Numbered from the stretch's first letter, positions 54,996-63,626 are shown. The stretch: 64,000 nt of DNA from Kaistella sp. SH40-3 (GCF_030686865.1 NZ_JAQYUS010000008.1:1-64000); one strand, 5' to 3'. A program made the numbers and translations. Notes: a model not told the origin generated them from the letters alone.

Positions 54996-56165
54996 TTGAG
55001 CGATTTAGATTTATTACACTTTGAACAGCTAAAAAATGAGGTGCAAACTCAATATTTAGTCAACCACACCCCTTCCTTTGATGATATATCAAAATGGAAA
55101 GGTATAGATATCATCTATTTTCAAGAAGATTTACGAAAAATCGCCAAAGGAAACATCAGCGAAAAATCCTTTTACACTTACTTTAAAAACTCTCCGGTTA
55201 CCAAACTTCCGAGAATAGATATGTTGAATATTCTCAGCATCTATGCGGGTTATGTATCTTGGTATGACTTTAAAAAGAATCATCTTTTTGTTGATGAAAT
55301 CTTAAAAGAAGGAGAGGAATTAGATGAAAATTTAGAACACAAATTAGAAAAATCTTTAGAAAATGCGGGAATCATTGAAGCAGAAATTGAAAATGATCAA
55401 AAAAATTCTATTTCAGTTCAAAAACCAGTAGAAAACTTAAATGAAGAATCTAATTTACAAAAAAACAATACTGATAATCAAATAATTAAAGAAAAAAAAC
55501 AAATTTTCTCCACTTATGACACGAGTGAACAAAAATCAACTTTTTCAATTGTAAAAAAATATATTTGGCTCGGTATTTCAGGAATTCTTGCTATTTTGGT
55601 TGGTCTTCTCGGTTTTAAAGATGAACTGTTCAGCAGAAAATTCTATTATAGTTTTGTTGATGCGGATCGAAACTCCAAGATTAATGCTGAATTACAAGTA
55701 CAGATTCTTAAACAAGACGAGTCCCCAATTTTATATACAGCAAAACCAAACGAGCCATTTGTTTATACCACCAAATCTAAAACTCTTACGATGGTGGTTT
55801 CTTCTCCTTATTATAGAACAGATACCATTCAGCGAAATTTAGAAACAGCACCTGAAGCAGAAACGATCGAACTAAAACCAAACGATTATGCGATTATGCT
55901 TTTCTACTATTCTAAATCGATTAAAGATTTAAAAAGAAAAAGAGAATCTTTGAATTATCTCATCAGCGACAACGCTCTAATTTATCAGGTTTATGACAAT
56001 GAAACCTATGGCGTGGAGACGATGGATAAGCAACGGTACATCAATTTGGTGACTTTGCCCTCAACCTCTCTGGAAAACCTGGAAGTTATTGATACCAAAA
56101 ATGATAAGAATAATAAAATAATTATGATTAAATTTAAAATTGCAACAGATGAAAAACCAAAATAA
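54996..56165 (+). CDS. Membrane-anchored protein with N-terminal conserved cytoplasmic domain
   Basis: 389 residues, with a TTG start because the conserved N-terminus (SDLDLLHFEQLKNEV) begins there and no upstream ATG fits. The N-terminal ~100 residues, with NISEKSFYTYFKN and LPRIDMLNILSIYAGYVSW, resemble a helical, possibly regulatory, domain that I have seen in other flavobacterial proteins but cannot name. A charged linker (100-185) leads to one membrane helix (about 190-208) and a periplasmic C-terminal half. It overlaps the next lipoprotein gene by 17 bases. Function is unknown. Confidence 0.65.
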   Translation: MSDLDLLHFEQLKNEVQTQYLVNHTPSFDDISKWKGIDIIYFQEDLRKIAKGNISEKSFYTYFKNSPVTKLPRIDMLNILSIYAGYVSWYDFKKNHLFVDEILKEGEELDENLEHKLEKSLENAGIIEAEIENDQKNSISVQKPVENLNEESNLQKNNTDNQIIKEKKQIFSTYDTSEQKSTFSIVKKYIWLGISGILAILVGLLGFKDELFSRKFYYSFVDADRNSKINAELQVQILKQDESPILYTAKPNEPFVYTTKSKTLTMVVSSPYYRTDTIQRNLETAPEAETIELKPNDYAIMLFYYSKSIKDLKRKRESLNYLISDNALIYQVYDNETYGVETMDKQRYINLVTLPSTSLENLEVIDTKNDKNNKIIMIKFKIATDEKPK

Positions 56166-56733
56166 AATAGTTATTCTCCTAATAAGTTTACTTTTAATTA
56201 CTTTCTCTTGCAATAAAGAAAGTGCGCAAAGATCTGATTTAGAAATCGTTCGAAACAATAATAATAAAAAATCTTATCCTGTAACTAAAATGGATAGTGC
56301 GCAAGCAATTACGTTTATTACGAAACAAAAAATCCAGGAGTTGCTTGATTTATCAACTTTATATACCGCTGGAAATCGAGACACCGAAATCGATTCAGTA
56401 ATTTTCGCGCAGATGAAAAGCTATTTTGTAGATCAAGATTCTAGTAAATTAAGTCCGCTCCTTTTACAATTAGATAGTTTAAAAGTACAAACTGCGAAAG
56501 TGGGTAACATTTCAGTAACGAAAGAAATTAGAGGAAAAGACACTTTGGATCTAGCGAAGTTCTATGTAGAATATTTTGATTTTAAAAACAGATTAATCGG
56601 CTCATTTGAAAAAAATGCGCAGTATGTTTTGAAACCTTCACCCGTTAAGTTTGTAAAAGAGTTCAAGTTTTACTTCGTTGATTTTGATTCTAAATTACCA
56701 AAAGACAGCACTTCCGTTGGCGTAACCAAATAA
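56149..56733 (+). CDS. Hypothetical lipoprotein
   Basis: 194 residues from the ATG at 56149, with lipobox Cys21 (LITFSC). The mature part is mixed alpha/beta with no family I recognise. It begins inside the last codons of the upstream membrane-protein gene (17-base overlap), so the two are coupled and the lipoprotein may bind the partner's periplasmic half. Its 3' end overlaps the convergent fthC gene by 64 bases. Confidence 0.7.
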   Translation: MKNQNKIVILLISLLLITFSCNKESAQRSDLEIVRNNNNKKSYPVTKMDSAQAITFITKQKIQELLDLSTLYTAGNRDTEIDSVIFAQMKSYFVDQDSSKLSPLLLQLDSLKVQTAKVGNISVTKEIRGKDTLDLAKFYVEYFDFKNRLIGSFEKNAQYVLKPSPVKFVKEFKFYFVDFDSKLPKDSTSVGVTK

Positions 56734-57257
56734 TTTAGGGGAACATCAAATTCTGATACATCTTCAACCTTTTCATTAGGAGGAAAAAAACTTACGCCTA
56801 CTTTCATGGCGTTTGAATTAATTTCTGCAAAGAAACGGTCATAAAAACCTTTGCCGTAACCTACTCTGCTTCCAAATTCGTCACAATAAAGAAGCGGTGT
56901 AATGATAAAATCATAATCTTTTACTCCACAATCTTCATTACCAGCAGGTTCTTTAATTCCCCAGGAATTTTCAATTAAAGGAGTTTCTTCGGTAATTTCT
57001 AAGGCGATTAGTTTTCCTTTGACAATTTTAGGGACAAAAACACGGATTTTACTTTTAAAGAAATAATTTAAAAATAATTTTGTCTCAACTTCACCTTTCT
57101 CAGGAATAGATAAGAAACAATGAATTTTCTGATTTTCTTTTAGATTAAATTCAGAAAAGAAGTTTGCGAATATTTTTTCTGATAAAGAATGAACTTCAGA
57201 TTCAGTTAAAGATCCTTTCTTTTCTAAATAGACTTTTCTGATTTCAGATTTTTTCAT
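56670..57257 (-). CDS. 5-formyltetrahydrofolate cyclo-ligase
   Basis: 195 residues (YgfA/FTHFS family). It converts 5-formyl-THF to 5,10-methenyl-THF with ATP. The signature GSRVGYGKGFYDRFFAE and the DFIITPLLYCDEFG block are present. It is the last gene of the trhO-trhP-ferredoxin strand run, 56 bases after the ferredoxin gene. Its C-terminal codons overlap the opposite-strand lipoprotein gene. Confidence 0.94.
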   Translation of the reverse strand: MKKSEIRKVYLEKKGSLTESEVHSLSEKIFANFFSEFNLKENQKIHCFLSIPEKGEVETKLFLNYFFKSKIRVFVPKIVKGKLIALEITEETPLIENSWGIKEPAGNEDCGVKDYDFIITPLLYCDEFGSRVGYGKGFYDRFFAEINSNAMKVGVSFFPPNEKVEDVSEFDVPLNYLVTPTEVLSFGNLESKSTK

Positions 57258-57313
57258 TTTTAAAGGTATTAAAAAAATTGCGTTCCACTGAAACGCAATT
57301 TACAAATTGATAT

Positions 57314-57544
57314 TTAAATTTCTTTGACTGAAATAATTTTAACCGGACAAGCCTTTGCTGCTTTATCAAGCGATTCAAATGCTTCATGATTTGGAATCTT
57401 CAAAGTATAAAATCCTTTTTTATTTTCGGTTCTCAACAAAACCGATTTCCCATCTTTCTTGGACATCCGAAAATACTCCGGCGCAAATTCTGCGCAGTAA
57501 TTACAGCCAATGCATTTCTCACGTTGAAGCGTTACGATGATCAT
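57314..57544 (-). CDS. Single-cluster 4Fe-4S ferredoxin
   Basis: 76-residue ferredoxin. Cys11, Cys14, Cys17 (CIGCNYC) and Cys66 (KACPVK) give one [4Fe-4S] cluster; there is no second CxxCxxC. It lies 30 bases after the U32 gene and is therefore probably its operon partner. Some U32 hydroxylases are reported to depend on iron-sulfur/ferredoxin metabolism, which makes an electron-donor role for TrhP a reasonable inference. Confidence 0.88.
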   Translation of the reverse strand: MIIVTLQREKCIGCNYCAEFAPEYFRMSKKDGKSVLLRTENKKGFYTLKIPNHEAFESLDKAAKACPVKIISVKEI

Positions 57545-57574
57545 TTTTTATAATAAGTAATGAGCAATAAGTAA

Positions 57575-58822
57575 TTAATCTACTGCAACAATTTTATATA
57601 ATTTATCTGAAGGTCTCACTTTGAAATCTGTTTTAAAAGTAACCACATCAGATTTCGTGGCTTTTTCTGCATCGGGTTTCTCATCAACTCGCATTGATTC
57701 TAAAATCATTTCTTGCGAACCTGTTGTTGGACCTTGAATTAAAACTTTATCGCCAACGGTTAAATCGTAGGCTTCAATTAAAAATTCTGCGATATTCGAT
57801 TTTGGGTAGAAATGTCTTCCTTTTCCGATATATACTTTTTTCTGAGTTGCGGCTGAACCGTTTTCTGCTGACCATTCTCCGAGTTCTTGACCGAGATAAT
57901 AACCACCCCAGAAACCTCTGTTATAAACGGTTTCGAGTTGTTTCATCCACTCTGCCACTTTTTCTTTGGTGTAAGTTCCGTCTGCAATTGAATCGATGGC
58001 TTCCCGATAACATTTGGTTACAGTTGCTACATATTCCGGTGCTCTACCACGGCCTTCGATTTTTAGAACACTCACTCCAGCCTCAACGATTTGATCTAAA
58101 AAACTGATGGTACACAAATCTTTAGGAGACATCATGTATTCGTTATCGAGTTCTATTTCGAAACCGGTTTCCTGATCGATGACGGTATATTTTTTACGGC
58201 AGTTTTGTTTGCAAGCACCTCTGTTTGCGGAAGAATTCGCTGAATGTAAACTCAGATAGCATTTTCCTGAAACTGCCATACAAAGTGCGCCATGTCCGAA
58301 AATCTCAACTTCAACCAAATTTCCAGATGGACCTTTTACTTGTTCTTTAATAATTTGATCACAGATTTTTTTAATTTGAGACATGCTCAATTCACGGCTC
58401 ATCACCATCGTATCGGCGAAAAGCGCGTAGAATTTTACGGTTTCAATATTGGTAATATTAATCTGGGTGGAAATATGAACTTCCATCCCGATTTGTCTTG
58501 CGTAAGAAATTACCGCCTGATCCATCGCAATTACTGCAGTCAAATTTGCTGCTTTGGCTTTATCTAAAAGCGTTTTAATTAAAGATAGATCGTGGTCATA
58601 AATAATCGTATTTAAAGTAAGATAAGTTCGAACTCCTTTCTCTGAGCATCTTCTGGAAATTTCCGGTAAATCATCTAAAGTGAAATTCATGGAAGCTCGC
58701 GCTCTCATATTTAATTGTTCGACTCCGAAATAAATTGAATCTGCACCGTTATCGATTGCTGCCTGCATAGAAGTGAAATCACCGGCAGGCGACATCAATT
58801 CTATTTTTCCTGATTTCGTCAT
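57575..58822 (-). CDS. trhP: U32 family tRNA hydroxylation protein TrhP
   Basis: 415 residues. The U32 domain spans about 8-310, with MSPAGDFTSMQAAIDNGADS at the start and conserved Cys181, 188, 204 and 208 (RGACKQNCR), which fit iron-sulfur binding. Family members (YegQ) make 5-hydroxyuridine at tRNA position 34 using prephenate. Residues 328-415 are the U32 C-terminal beta-barrel domain. The same domain is fused to the neighbouring TrhO. Its start overlaps the trhO stop by one base (TAATG). Annotation as a peptidase would be misleading. A related role on rRNA (RlhA type) is less likely given the short length. Confidence 0.88.
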   Translation of the reverse strand: MTKSGKIELMSPAGDFTSMQAAIDNGADSIYFGVEQLNMRARASMNFTLDDLPEISRRCSEKGVRTYLTLNTIIYDHDLSLIKTLLDKAKAANLTAVIAMDQAVISYARQIGMEVHISTQINITNIETVKFYALFADTMVMSRELSMSQIKKICDQIIKEQVKGPSGNLVEVEIFGHGALCMAVSGKCYLSLHSANSSANRGACKQNCRKKYTVIDQETGFEIELDNEYMMSPKDLCTISFLDQIVEAGVSVLKIEGRGRAPEYVATVTKCYREAIDSIADGTYTKEKVAEWMKQLETVYNRGFWGGYYLGQELGEWSAENGSAATQKKVYIGKGRHFYPKSNIAEFLIEAYDLTVGDKVLIQGPTTGSQEMILESMRVDEKPDAEKATKSDVVTFKTDFKVRPSDKLYKIVAVD

Positions 58823-60177
58823 TACCCTAAAATTTTATATAATTTGTCAGATAAACGAATTCTAAACGGAGTTTCGAAAGTGACTTGATCTCCTACTTTA
58901 GCCGTTTCACAAGGACCTCCATTTGCGAAAAGTTCCGTAACCTTCAATTCTTGTTCGCCAGTTGTTGGACCAGAAATCAACACTTTATCACCAATTGAAA
59001 GTTCATTGTTTTCAATTAAAAACTGAGCGATTTTGGATTTTGTATAATAATGTTCGGCCTTTCCAATCAATACTTTTTTGATGGCTATTTTTTGTCGGAT
59101 ATTTTTTGTTTCGGCTTGTGCTAAAGTTTTCTTTGGTAAATCGCCTGAGTTCTTAAATTTCAAAGCATCTGATTTCCCTTTTCTGAAAACTTTATTACCA
59201 ACTTGGATTCCCCTTCTTAATTTTATTTGTTCTGCTAAAGGTAAATGGATGATTTCTAAACATTCTGTAGAACAGCAGTTTTCCATCGCGGCTTTACAAT
59301 CATCACATTGAATAAACAGTAAATGACAACCATCATTCGCACAATTCGTGTGATTGTCACATGGTTTTCCACACTGATGACATTGTGAAACAATATCGTC
59401 TGTGATTCTTTCTCCTAAACGATGATCAAACACAAAGTTCTTTCCAATGAATTTACTTTGAATATTTTCTTCTTTGATCTGACGGGTATATTCGATAATT
59501 CCGCCTTCCAACTGATACACATTTTTAAAACCCTGATGTTTAAAATAAGCGCTCGCTTTTTCACAACGGATTCCACCTGTGCAATACATGAGCAGGTTTT
59601 TATCTTCTTTGAAATCCTGTAACTGTTCGTTAATAATCGGTAAACTTTCTCTAAAAGTTTCAACATCCGGCGTAATCGCACCTTCAAAATGTCCGACTTC
59701 ACTTTCGTAATGATTTCTAAAATCAACTACAATTGTATTTGGATCTTCGAGCAAACTGTTAAATTCCTTTGCTTTGAGGTGAATTCCTTTATTGGTGACA
59801 TCAAAGGTTTCATCATTTAAACCGTCAGCAACAATTTTATGTCGGACTTTTATGGTGAGTTTTAAGAAAGAATGATCATCATGCTCAATCGCTACATTGA
59901 GTCGAATTCCTCTCATAAAATCACAAACTTCCAGCGTATCACGGAAAGCATCTATGTTTTCGGCAGGAATACTCATTTGAGCATTGATTCCTTCGTGCGC
60001 AACATAAATACGGCCAAGCGCATCGAGTGCGTTCCAGGCTATAAATAATTCGTCGCGAAATTGTTTGGGATCTGAGATTTTGGCATACGCATAGAAAGAC
60101 AAAGTAAGACGTTGCTTACCGGCTTCATCAATAAGTTGAGCTCTTTCTTCTGCGCTTAAGGTGTTATACAGTTGCAT
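58822..60177 (-). CDS. trhO: Oxygen-dependent tRNA uridine(34) hydroxylase TrhO with fused U32 C-terminal domain
   Basis: 451 residues, about 100 longer than E. coli TrhO (YceA). An N-terminal acylphosphatase-like domain (about 1-120) and a rhodanese domain (130-240, catalytic loop CTGGIRCEKAS with Cys199) are followed by a Cys-rich segment (266-306, ten Cys) as in the family. Residues 367-451 match the U32 C-terminal domain of the adjacent TrhP over their whole length. TrhO uses O2 to make ho5U34. It is first in the operon, with a -7 box at 60211-60218. Confidence 0.9.
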   Translation of the reverse strand: MQLYNTLSAEERAQLIDEAGKQRLTLSFYAYAKISDPKQFRDELFIAWNALDALGRIYVAHEGINAQMSIPAENIDAFRDTLEVCDFMRGIRLNVAIEHDDHSFLKLTIKVRHKIVADGLNDETFDVTNKGIHLKAKEFNSLLEDPNTIVVDFRNHYESEVGHFEGAITPDVETFRESLPIINEQLQDFKEDKNLLMYCTGGIRCEKASAYFKHQGFKNVYQLEGGIIEYTRQIKEENIQSKFIGKNFVFDHRLGERITDDIVSQCHQCGKPCDNHTNCANDGCHLLFIQCDDCKAAMENCCSTECLEIIHLPLAEQIKLRRGIQVGNKVFRKGKSDALKFKNSGDLPKKTLAQAETKNIRQKIAIKKVLIGKAEHYYTKSKIAQFLIENNELSIGDKVLISGPTTGEQELKVTELFANGGPCETAKVGDQVTFETPFRIRLSDKLYKILG

Positions 60178-60210
60178 GCTATAAACGGTTTAAGTGAGAA
60201 TTTTAATTTG

Positions 60211-60218
60211 CAAAGATA
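60211..60218 (-). promoter_or_regulatory. -7 box of the trhO-trhP operon
   Basis: TATCTTTG on the minus strand, 33 bases before the trhO ATG. Confidence 0.55.
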
Positions 60219-60286
60219 AGAAATTCTGATCGGTTGACTCTGAGACCACATCAATTGATGATGTGATAATAGTCAGATTTTAATTA

Positions 60287-61447
60287 TTAAAACGCTGTGT
60301 AAATATGTTTTAATATCTTTTGATCGACTTCTGTAAAAGGAACTTTTCTTCTGCCCATCGCTAATTCTGCAACTTCGTATGCTTTTTCTAATTTGAATTT
60401 TTCGTCGCCTTTCATTCCGCCCCAAGAAAAATTATCGATTAAATTGGGTGGAAATCCGCTTTTGAAAATATTGGCAGCAACTCCTACAACTGTCCCAGTA
60501 TTAAACTGAGTGTTAATCGCTGCTTTGGAGTGATCACCCATAATTAAACCCGCAAACTGCAATCCTGTACTTACAAATTTTTGGGCTTTATAATTCCACA
60601 ATTTTACAATGGCGTAATTATTTTTTAGGTTAGAAGAATTGGTATCTGCACCGATATTACACCATTCACCGATGACAGAATTTCCGATAAATCCATCATG
60701 ACCTTTATTAGAATATCCAAAAATGACGATATTATTAACTTCACCACCAACTTTACAATGCGGACCAATCGTTGTTGCGCCATAAACTTTGGCGCCTAAA
60801 TTAAATTTAGATCCTTCACAAAGTGCAATTGGACCACGAAGATTACAACCTTCCATTACTTCGGCATTTTTACCGATATAAATTTTTCCAGTTTTGGTAT
60901 TTAAAGTTGAGAATTCGATTTCCGCTCCTTCTTCGATAAATAAATCTTTTTCATCTCCTAAAAACCCATTAGTCTCAGAGAGTTTCGCAGATGTCTTTTC
61001 TTTGGTCAATAAATCGAAATCAAAATTAATTGCCTTTTCATTATATGTAAATAAATCGGTTGGCTGCTTAAAGAACAAAACATCTTCTTCAACATCAGTC
61101 ATTTTACTGATCTGATTTAAAGAAAAATTTTCCATATTGATTCTGACCGCCAGCAATTCATCTTTGTAAACCAATGCTTCTCCTAGTTGCAAATCTTTAA
61201 TCTGCATCAAAAGATTTTCGCTCGGCAAAAAATTGGGAACAATAAATAAACTTTCTTTTGGTTCGTATTTTTTAAATTTTTCCTGCAGATAATCTTCGGT
61301 GAGATAAGAAACTTCCGATGAATTCAACAACTTTTGCCATCTTTCTGAAAAGGTTAAAATCCCACAACGCATTTCTGCGACAGGTCGGGTAAAAGTTAAT
61401 GGTAAAAAATCTTCCCAAAACTGGGCATCTGAAAATACGAGTTGCAT
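60287..61447 (-). CDS. GlmU-family sugar nucleotidyltransferase-like protein
   Basis: 386 residues. The N-terminal domain (1-165) is a divergent nucleotidyltransferase fold without the usual LxxGxGTRM loop. The C-terminal half (about 170-345) is a left-handed beta-helix of hexapeptide repeats (EVMEGCNLRGPIALCEGS, GATTIGPHCKVGGEV). It matches the Bacteroidetes GlmU-like family, which is distinct from true GlmU. Substrate is unknown; involvement in amino-sugar nucleotide synthesis is an inference. Confidence 0.85.
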   Translation of the reverse strand: MQLVFSDAQFWEDFLPLTFTRPVAEMRCGILTFSERWQKLLNSSEVSYLTEDYLQEKFKKYEPKESLFIVPNFLPSENLLMQIKDLQLGEALVYKDELLAVRINMENFSLNQISKMTDVEEDVLFFKQPTDLFTYNEKAINFDFDLLTKEKTSAKLSETNGFLGDEKDLFIEEGAEIEFSTLNTKTGKIYIGKNAEVMEGCNLRGPIALCEGSKFNLGAKVYGATTIGPHCKVGGEVNNIVIFGYSNKGHDGFIGNSVIGEWCNIGADTNSSNLKNNYAIVKLWNYKAQKFVSTGLQFAGLIMGDHSKAAINTQFNTGTVVGVAANIFKSGFPPNLIDNFSWGGMKGDEKFKLEKAYEVAELAMGRRKVPFTEVDQKILKHIYTAF

Positions 61448-61549
61448 AGATTATAATTGATGGTTAAAAATGATTGATTGAATGCCATCAAATACAAAAT
61501 TTCTAACAAAATAATTTGTAGAAAATTCGTGCATTCGCGGTATTTCTAA

Positions 61550-61578
61550 AAACTTTGTCAAAGATTTAAACTTTGACA
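61550..61578. repeat. TTTGTCAAAG dyad, copy 2
   Basis: AAACTTTGTCAAAGATTTAA followed by ACTTTGACA; GTCAAAG pairs with CTTTGAC. It resembles 43613-43640. Confidence 0.55.
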
Positions 61579-61607
61579 TAGTGCTTGAAATCAAATTTAC
61601 AATAAAA

Positions 61608-61636
61608 AAAGTCTTTCAAAAAACTTGAAAGACTTT
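61608..61636 (-). terminator. Terminator of rpmE
   Basis: A perfect 12-bp stem (61608-61619 with 61625-61636) and an AAAAC loop; on the minus strand the T-run follows. Confidence 0.9.
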
Positions 61637-61658
61637 AATTATCGTTAAAATTCGAAAA

Positions 61659-61910
61659 TTATTTCGCGAATTTTTTGTACTTGTTCATGAATTTATCAAC
61701 TCTACCTGCTGTATCAACTAATTTCACTTTTCCGGTATAGAAAGGGTGAGAAGTTGAAGAGATTTCCATTTTGATCAATGGGTAAGTTGAACCTTCGTAT
61801 TCAATAGTGTCTTTGGTATCTGCAGTAGATTTGCAAAGAAACATCTCGTCGTTACTCATATCTTTGAAAACAACAAGTCTATAATTTTCTGGGTGGATTC
61901 CGTTTTTCAT
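61659..61910 (-). CDS. rpmE2: 50S ribosomal protein L31, type B (zinc-free)
   Basis: 83 residues. It begins [20 protein letters not shown] and has the [24 protein letters not shown] block (split). The single Cys (FLCKS) and the absence of CxxC mark the zinc-independent type B form. It is monocistronic, with a consensus promoter and terminator. Confidence 0.96.
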   Translation of the reverse strand: MKNGIHPENYRLVVFKDMSNDEMFLCKSTADTKDTIEYEGSTYPLIKMEISSTSHPFYTGKVKLVDTAGRVDKFMNKYKKFAK

Positions 61911-61985
61911 AACTTATTTTATTATTAATAATTAAAGCTTTGCTTTCGAAATAGTAATGGTATTTCTCTGCTAAATTTTAGACCG

Positions 61986-62016
61986 CAAAAGTACAAATAT
62001 TTTTCTAATCTCCAAA
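61986..62016 (-). promoter_or_regulatory. Promoter of rpmE2
   Basis: On the minus strand, TTTG (62016-62013), 19 bases, then TACTTTTG (61993-61986). The leader is about 70 bases. Confidence 0.72.
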
Positions 62017-62062
62017 TACTATATCAACTTAATTAATAATTTTTCTGTTCAACAATTTTAAT

Positions 62063-62070
62063 TAAATTTG
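62063..62070 (+). promoter_or_regulatory. -7 box of the beta-helix lipoprotein gene
   Basis: TAAATTTG. It contains the in-frame TTG at 62068, which argues for the ATG at 62095 as the start. Confidence 0.5.
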
Positions 62071-62094
62071 AAATCTATATCTATTCCCTATAAA

Positions 62095-63480
62095 ATGAAT
62101 AAATTCAAACTCATACTCGCCTTTTCTTTTTGGATTCTTTTAACGACAATCAGCTGCAACAGAGACGATATCAACTTTGAAAGCCCAACCCAAATGTTGC
62201 GTTTTTCACACGACACTCTATTCCTCGACACGGTTTATAATCAGGTTCGCTCCGAAACTTATGCTGTAAAAATTTACAACACAGAAGATAAAGATGTCAT
62301 GATTCCAAAAATTAACCTGGAAAAAGGCACTGGTTCCTTATATCGAATTAATGTTGATGGAAAAGCAGGAACCGATTTTACTGATATTCCTTTAAGAAAA
62401 AACGACAGTCTTTACATTTTCGTAGAAATAGCACCGATTGCCAATGCTCCAGAAGCAATTGCTGAAGATCGGATTAACTTTCAAACTCCGGCCGGAAGTC
62501 AGCATGTGACCTTATTTTCTGTGGTTCAGGATGCTGAATTTTATATTCAAAGTAAAACGAATCCAAATGTTCTGACTGCAAATACGACATGGACGAATAA
62601 TAAAGCGAAAATAATTTTCGGTGATTTAACACTTGATTCAGGAAAAACACTCGATATTCAAAAAGGAACTAAAATTTATTTCCATAAAAACAGTGGATTG
62701 AAAATTTCTAAAAATGCCAATCTTAACATTAATGGAACTTTAGGAGAAGAAGTTATTTTCCGTGGAGATCGAAATGATACGCGATACGATACGATTCCTA
62801 AAAACTGGCAGGGAATTATGATGGATGCCAACTCTAATTTAACAATGAATTATGCAAAAGTTTTTGGCGGAACTGTTGGCTTAGAAATGAATCAAACGAA
62901 TGCAACCATTGCTAACTCTATTTTCCACACGCATCAGGAATTTGGGATCATGGCAATTAATTCTGTAGTGACGGCTAAAAACTTAGTCATGAATAATTGC
63001 GGGAACGCAGATTTTGCTATTTTCAAAGGTGGAACTTATAATATCATACACTCTACTTTGGCGAATTACTGGAATTTGAATTCTGCACTTCCAGGATTGG
63101 GATTGTACGCAGCCAATGAATATGATAATGGCACTTCAATTGAGCAAGGTTCTTTAACTTTAAATATAAAAAACTCGATTATTTATACCGATAATGATAA
63201 TGCAGTTCTTTTTAAACCAACTGCTGGACAAACTTTTAATTACAGTTTCCAAAACTCATTAGTAAAATACGGTGGCAGTGCAAATTATACTTTAGACACA
63301 GGTTCGATTAAAAATCAAGATCCAAAATTCCAGAATTACTTTACCCAAAAAATGAACTTGAGATTAAAAAACGATTCGTCCGCAAAAGGAAAAGGAAACA
63401 TAGGAACTGCAGGAACAGTTCCGCAGGATATTATAGGAGTTACCAGAACGGTTAGTCCAAGTATGGGAGCCTACCAGTAA
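62095..63480 (+). CDS. Lipoprotein with right-handed beta-helix domain
   Basis: 461 residues from the ATG at 62095, lipobox Cys21 (LTTISC). An N-terminal beta-sandwich (about 30-150, with LRFSHDTLFLDTV) is followed by a parallel beta-helix (about 170-440) of repeats such as LDIQKGTKIYFHKNSGLKI, LTMNYAKVFGGT and GIMAINSVVTAKNLVMNN. It is surface-exposed or periplasmic. The family is found in Bacteroidetes without known function; polysaccharide binding is possible. Confidence 0.78.
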   Translation: MNKFKLILAFSFWILLTTISCNRDDINFESPTQMLRFSHDTLFLDTVYNQVRSETYAVKIYNTEDKDVMIPKINLEKGTGSLYRINVDGKAGTDFTDIPLRKNDSLYIFVEIAPIANAPEAIAEDRINFQTPAGSQHVTLFSVVQDAEFYIQSKTNPNVLTANTTWTNNKAKIIFGDLTLDSGKTLDIQKGTKIYFHKNSGLKISKNANLNINGTLGEEVIFRGDRNDTRYDTIPKNWQGIMMDANSNLTMNYAKVFGGTVGLEMNQTNATIANSIFHTHQEFGIMAINSVVTAKNLVMNNCGNADFAIFKGGTYNIIHSTLANYWNLNSALPGLGLYAANEYDNGTSIEQGSLTLNIKNSIIYTDNDNAVLFKPTAGQTFNYSFQNSLVKYGGSANYTLDTGSIKNQDPKFQNYFTQKMNLRLKNDSSAKGKGNIGTAGTVPQDIIGVTRTVSPSMGAYQ

Positions 63481-63520
63481 CACAACTGTTACTTTTAAAA
63501 TCCCCTAATTTCTAAATTAG

Positions 63521-63618
63521 CGAACCTTGCAGCCCGACTTGAACGAAGCTCTTTTTGCGACGAGGAACGAGGAACAAAAAAGCGGGAGTGGAAGGCGGAA
63601 ATGTCTGCCATAAAAAAA
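63521..63618. repeat. Dispersed repeat, copy C
   Basis: Contains GCAGCCCGACTTGAACGAAG and AAAAAAGCGGGAGTGGAAGG, then GCGGAAATGTCTGCC. The same two end blocks are in copy A (19811-19940). It lies between the beta-helix lipoprotein and the MazG-like gene. Confidence 0.75.
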
Positions 63619-63626
63619 CAAGATAT

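Noticed and set aside
57575..58822. Calling the U32 protein a collagenase or protease
   Set aside because: Cys pattern, C-terminal domain and pairing with TrhO fit the tRNA hydroxylation branch of U32.
60287..61447. Calling this gene glmU
   Set aside because: The N-terminal domain lacks the GlmU nucleotide loop, and the family in Bacteroidetes is separate from true GlmU.
63555..63626. N-terminal extension of the MazG-like protein
   Set aside because: It is a translation of dispersed repeat copy C.
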